DNA from: Actinomycetota bacterium
Lineage (GTDB): Bacteria; Actinomycetota; Actinomycetes; Nanopelagicales; Nanopelagicaceae
Reading direction: 5' to 3'
Length of the DNA: 10,832 nucleotides
Assembly: GCA_009704555.1 (NCBI GenBank)
Contig: WLDY01000012.1
Coordinates: 1 to 10,832, forward strand
Positions 9,317 through 10,832 of the stretch are shown here, piece by piece. Each line of letters opens with the position of its first letter. Position 1 is the first letter of the stretch. The notes beneath the pieces are model-generated. The model worked only from the letters and a program-made list of their open reading frames with translations, was not told the DNA's origin and made no database searches. The position numbers were made by a program, and so were the translations under genes.

Positions 9317-10453
9317 CTACGCGGTGGCGATGGCTCGAAGGGCATTGATGAAGGAGTCATTCTCCGCACTTGTTCCCACCGTCACTCTCAGCGTGCCGGG
9401 GATGCCGACGTCGCGTATCAATACGCCACGCTCCAGAAGGGCTCGCCAAAGTCGCTCGCTCGTCCAACCCTTGATCGTCTCGAAGGAATCGAAGCCTCCG
9501 AAGAGTATGAAGTTGGCGTCACTTGGGGTCACATCGAAACCCAATTCACTAAGGGATTGGGCAAGAGCGTCACGATCACGTTTGATCTGGGCAACTTCCG
9601 ATAGAAGGAGTCGGCTCTCGCCGATCGCTGCCAAGGCTGCCGCTTGCGTGATGGCACTCAAGTGATACGGCAGTCGCACCAGTTGCAAGGCATCGATCAC
9701 CTCTCGGCGCGCAACGGCATATCCAAGTCGAGCGCCCGCGAAGGCGAATGCCTTGCTCATCGTGCGGACCACGATCAATGCCGGATATTCATCGATCAGC
9801 GTGATGGCGCTCTGCTGGTCCGAGAACTCACCGTATGCCTCATCAACGACCAACAACCCGCCATGGGATGCGACCAATCCCGCGATCAATCCGATCTGCT
9901 CGATGGCTATCGAGCGTCCAGTTGGATTGTTCGGGGTGGTCAGGAAGAAGACGCTAGGTCTCTTCGCAGCTAGGAAGCCCTTGAGTACCTCAAGGTCTGG
10001 CGTGAAATCACCTTTGAGTGGCACTGCTTTGAAACTCTTGCCAACTGCCTCTGTAAGAATCGAATGCATCGAATAGGAAGGAGCGAAGCCAGCCACGTTC
10101 TCACCAAAGGCAAGGAGTATCGACTGCAAGACCTCGTTGCTTCCATTGGCGGGCCAGACATTTCCCTCATCAAGTTCTGGCACATCAAGAGTGGTCTTCG
10201 AAAGGATGTGTTCTCTCACATATCCGACCAGAGCTTTGCGGAGTTCCATCGCATCACGATCTGGATAGCGGTTGAGCCCTGTCAGCACTGCATTGATTGA
10301 CTCTTCGATTGCTCGCGCCACGTTCTCGGGAAGCGGGTATGGATTCTCATTGGTGTTCAATCGTGCATCTGCCGCAACTTGTGGCGCACCGTAAGGAGTT
10401 CGGCTACGCAGTGACTCTCGCAATGGAAGCCAATCCGGCCACTTATCAGTCAT
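9317..10453 (-). CDS. hisC: Histidinol-phosphate aminotransferase HisC
   Basis: HisC transfers an amino group from glutamate to imidazole acetol phosphate, giving histidinol phosphate. The 378-residue fold-type I PLP enzyme has [12 protein letters not shown] (31-42), ANGSNEVLQ (102-110, cofactor phosphate), TTPNNPTG (172-179, N176), VVDEAYGEF (202-210, D204 and Y207), the Schiff-base K234 in [16 protein letters not shown] (230-245) and the substrate carboxylate arginine R356 in TLRVTVGT. The ATG at 10453 lies inside the end of hisD, with an 8-nt overlap, which suggests coupled translation. The frame extends upstream to 10534, but the extra 27 residues are unlike HisC and read through hisD. 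Two adjacent TAG stops end the gene. Some family members act on aromatic amino acids, but the his context makes HisC by far the best call. Confidence 0.96.
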   Translation of the reverse strand: MTDKWPDWLPLRESLRSRTPYGAPQVAADARLNTNENPYPLPENVARAIEESINAVLTGLNRYPDRDAMELRKALVGYVREHILSKTTLDVPELDEGNVWPANGSNEVLQSILLAFGENVAGFAPSYSMHSILTEAVGKSFKAVPLKGDFTPDLEVLKGFLAAKRPSVFFLTTPNNPTGRSIAIEQIGLIAGLVASHGGLLVVDEAYGEFSDQQSAITLIDEYPALIVVRTMSKAFAFAGARLGYAVARREVIDALQLVRLPYHLSAITQAAALAAIGESRLLLSEVAQIKRDRDALAQSLSELGFDVTPSDANFILFGGFDSFETIKGWTSERLWRALLERGVLIRDVGIPGTLRVTVGTSAENDSFINALRAIATA

Positions 10454-10832
10454 CGAACCGCACCGAAATCGCTTCGCCGTGGGCGGGAAGATTCTCCGCC
10501 TCGGCAAGGGTGATAACTGTCGAAGCCACTTCACTCAGTGCTTCTCTGTCATAGCTGACGAAGTGAAGTCCTCGGAGGAAACTCTGCACCGAAAGACCAC
10601 TCGAGTGGCAGGCGCACCCACCGGTAGGCAAGACATGGTTCGAGCCAGCCGAATAGTCCCCGAGTGATACCGGCGTGTATCTACCCAAGAAGATTGCACC
10701 AGCGTTTCGGATCTCACTTGCCCAGCGACCGTCGTCCTTGGTCTGGATCTCCAAGTGCTCTGCGGCATAGAAGTTCGCCACTTTCACTGCATCTGAGATC
10801 GAATCGACAAGGACGATCGCCGACTGCATTCC
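10446..10832 (-). CDS. hisD: Histidinol dehydrogenase HisD, C-terminal part
   Basis: HisD is the zinc enzyme that oxidises histidinol to histidine in two NAD-dependent steps, the end of the pathway. Only the last 129 residues are present; the frame is open to the right edge and the full protein would be about 430-440 residues. Visible motifs are AAEHLEIQT (the catalytic Glu-His pair), [29 protein letters not shown] (the zinc-region Asp and His lie in GDYSAGSNH), [12 protein letters not shown] and the C-terminal ENLPAHGEA, whose His is also an active-site residue. [11 protein letters not shown] resembles actinobacterial HisD, which commonly has Arg at the second cysteine. The TGA at 10446 overlaps the hisC start. 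The internal ATG at 10827-10829 is not the gene start. Confidence 0.96.
   Translation of the reverse strand, partial: GMQSAIVLVDSISDAVKVANFYAAEHLEIQTKDDGRWASEIRNAGAIFLGRYTPVSLGDYSAGSNHVLPTGGCACHSSGLSVQSFLRGLHFVSYDREALSEVASTVITLAEAENLPAHGEAISVRFDD

Noticed and set aside
10620..10626. Possible novel cysteine motif in HisD (GGCACHSSG)
   Set aside because: Actinobacterial HisD commonly has GGCARHSSG here, so only one Arg-to-Cys change is unusual; it is not a new metal site on present evidence.
10446..10829. Short protein starting at the ATG near the right edge
   Set aside because: The frame continues past the edge and the sequence is the C-terminal third of HisD, so the gene is cut by the window rather than truncated.

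Overview
This window is a compact stretch of bacterial chromosome whose genes all lie on the minus strand. It runs from the end of hisD at the right edge to an incomplete gltB at the left edge. The gene content and order point to Actinomycetota: hisD-hisC-hisB-hisH-hisA/priA-hisF-hisI, followed by a membrane-anchored DsbA-like protein, lgt, a VIT-family transporter and gltB. The HisD end ([13 protein letters not shown]), the PriA-like HisA ([14 protein letters not shown]) and monofunctional HisB closely resemble actinobacterial proteins. Base composition judged by eye is only moderately GC-rich, in the mid-fifties, which is low for this phylum. With the very short gaps it would fit a streamlined, possibly aquatic, lineage; that last step is inference.

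Layout in the direction of transcription (right to left): hisD 3' end (10832-10446), hisC (10453-9317, overlapping hisD by 8 nt), a 103-nt gap with a small tandem repeat, hisB (9213-8629), a 96-nt gap, hisH (8532-7903), hisA/priA (7885-7148), hisF (7109-6333) and hisI (6287-5937). These supply histidinol phosphate through to histidine (hisB, hisC, hisD), the PRFAR-forming middle steps (hisI, hisA) and the imidazole-forming synthase (hisH + hisF). hisG and hisE are not in the window.

A 48-nt junction after hisI holds a hairpin and a -10 box placed so that dsbA-like mRNA could start at its own ATG. Then come dsbA-like (5888-5133), lgt (5129-4299) and VIT (4296-3589), separated by 2-3 nt and probably one transcript. 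These three are envelope functions: thiol-disulfide chemistry, lipoprotein lipidation and metal transport. A 129-nt gap with an 18-bp dyad and a candidate promoter leads to gltB (3459 to beyond 1), the large subunit of glutamate synthase, open without interruption for 1153 codons.

The most interesting point is evolutionary. Many actinobacteria carry trp genes between hisI and the dsbA-like/lgt pair; here they are absent. The HisA/PriA protein, which in actinobacteria usually also performs the TrpF step, has a histidine where PriA normally has a key loop arginine. No phage, transposon, CRISPR, RNA gene or unknown defence-type system is visible. No stretch above 300 bases lacks a gene.
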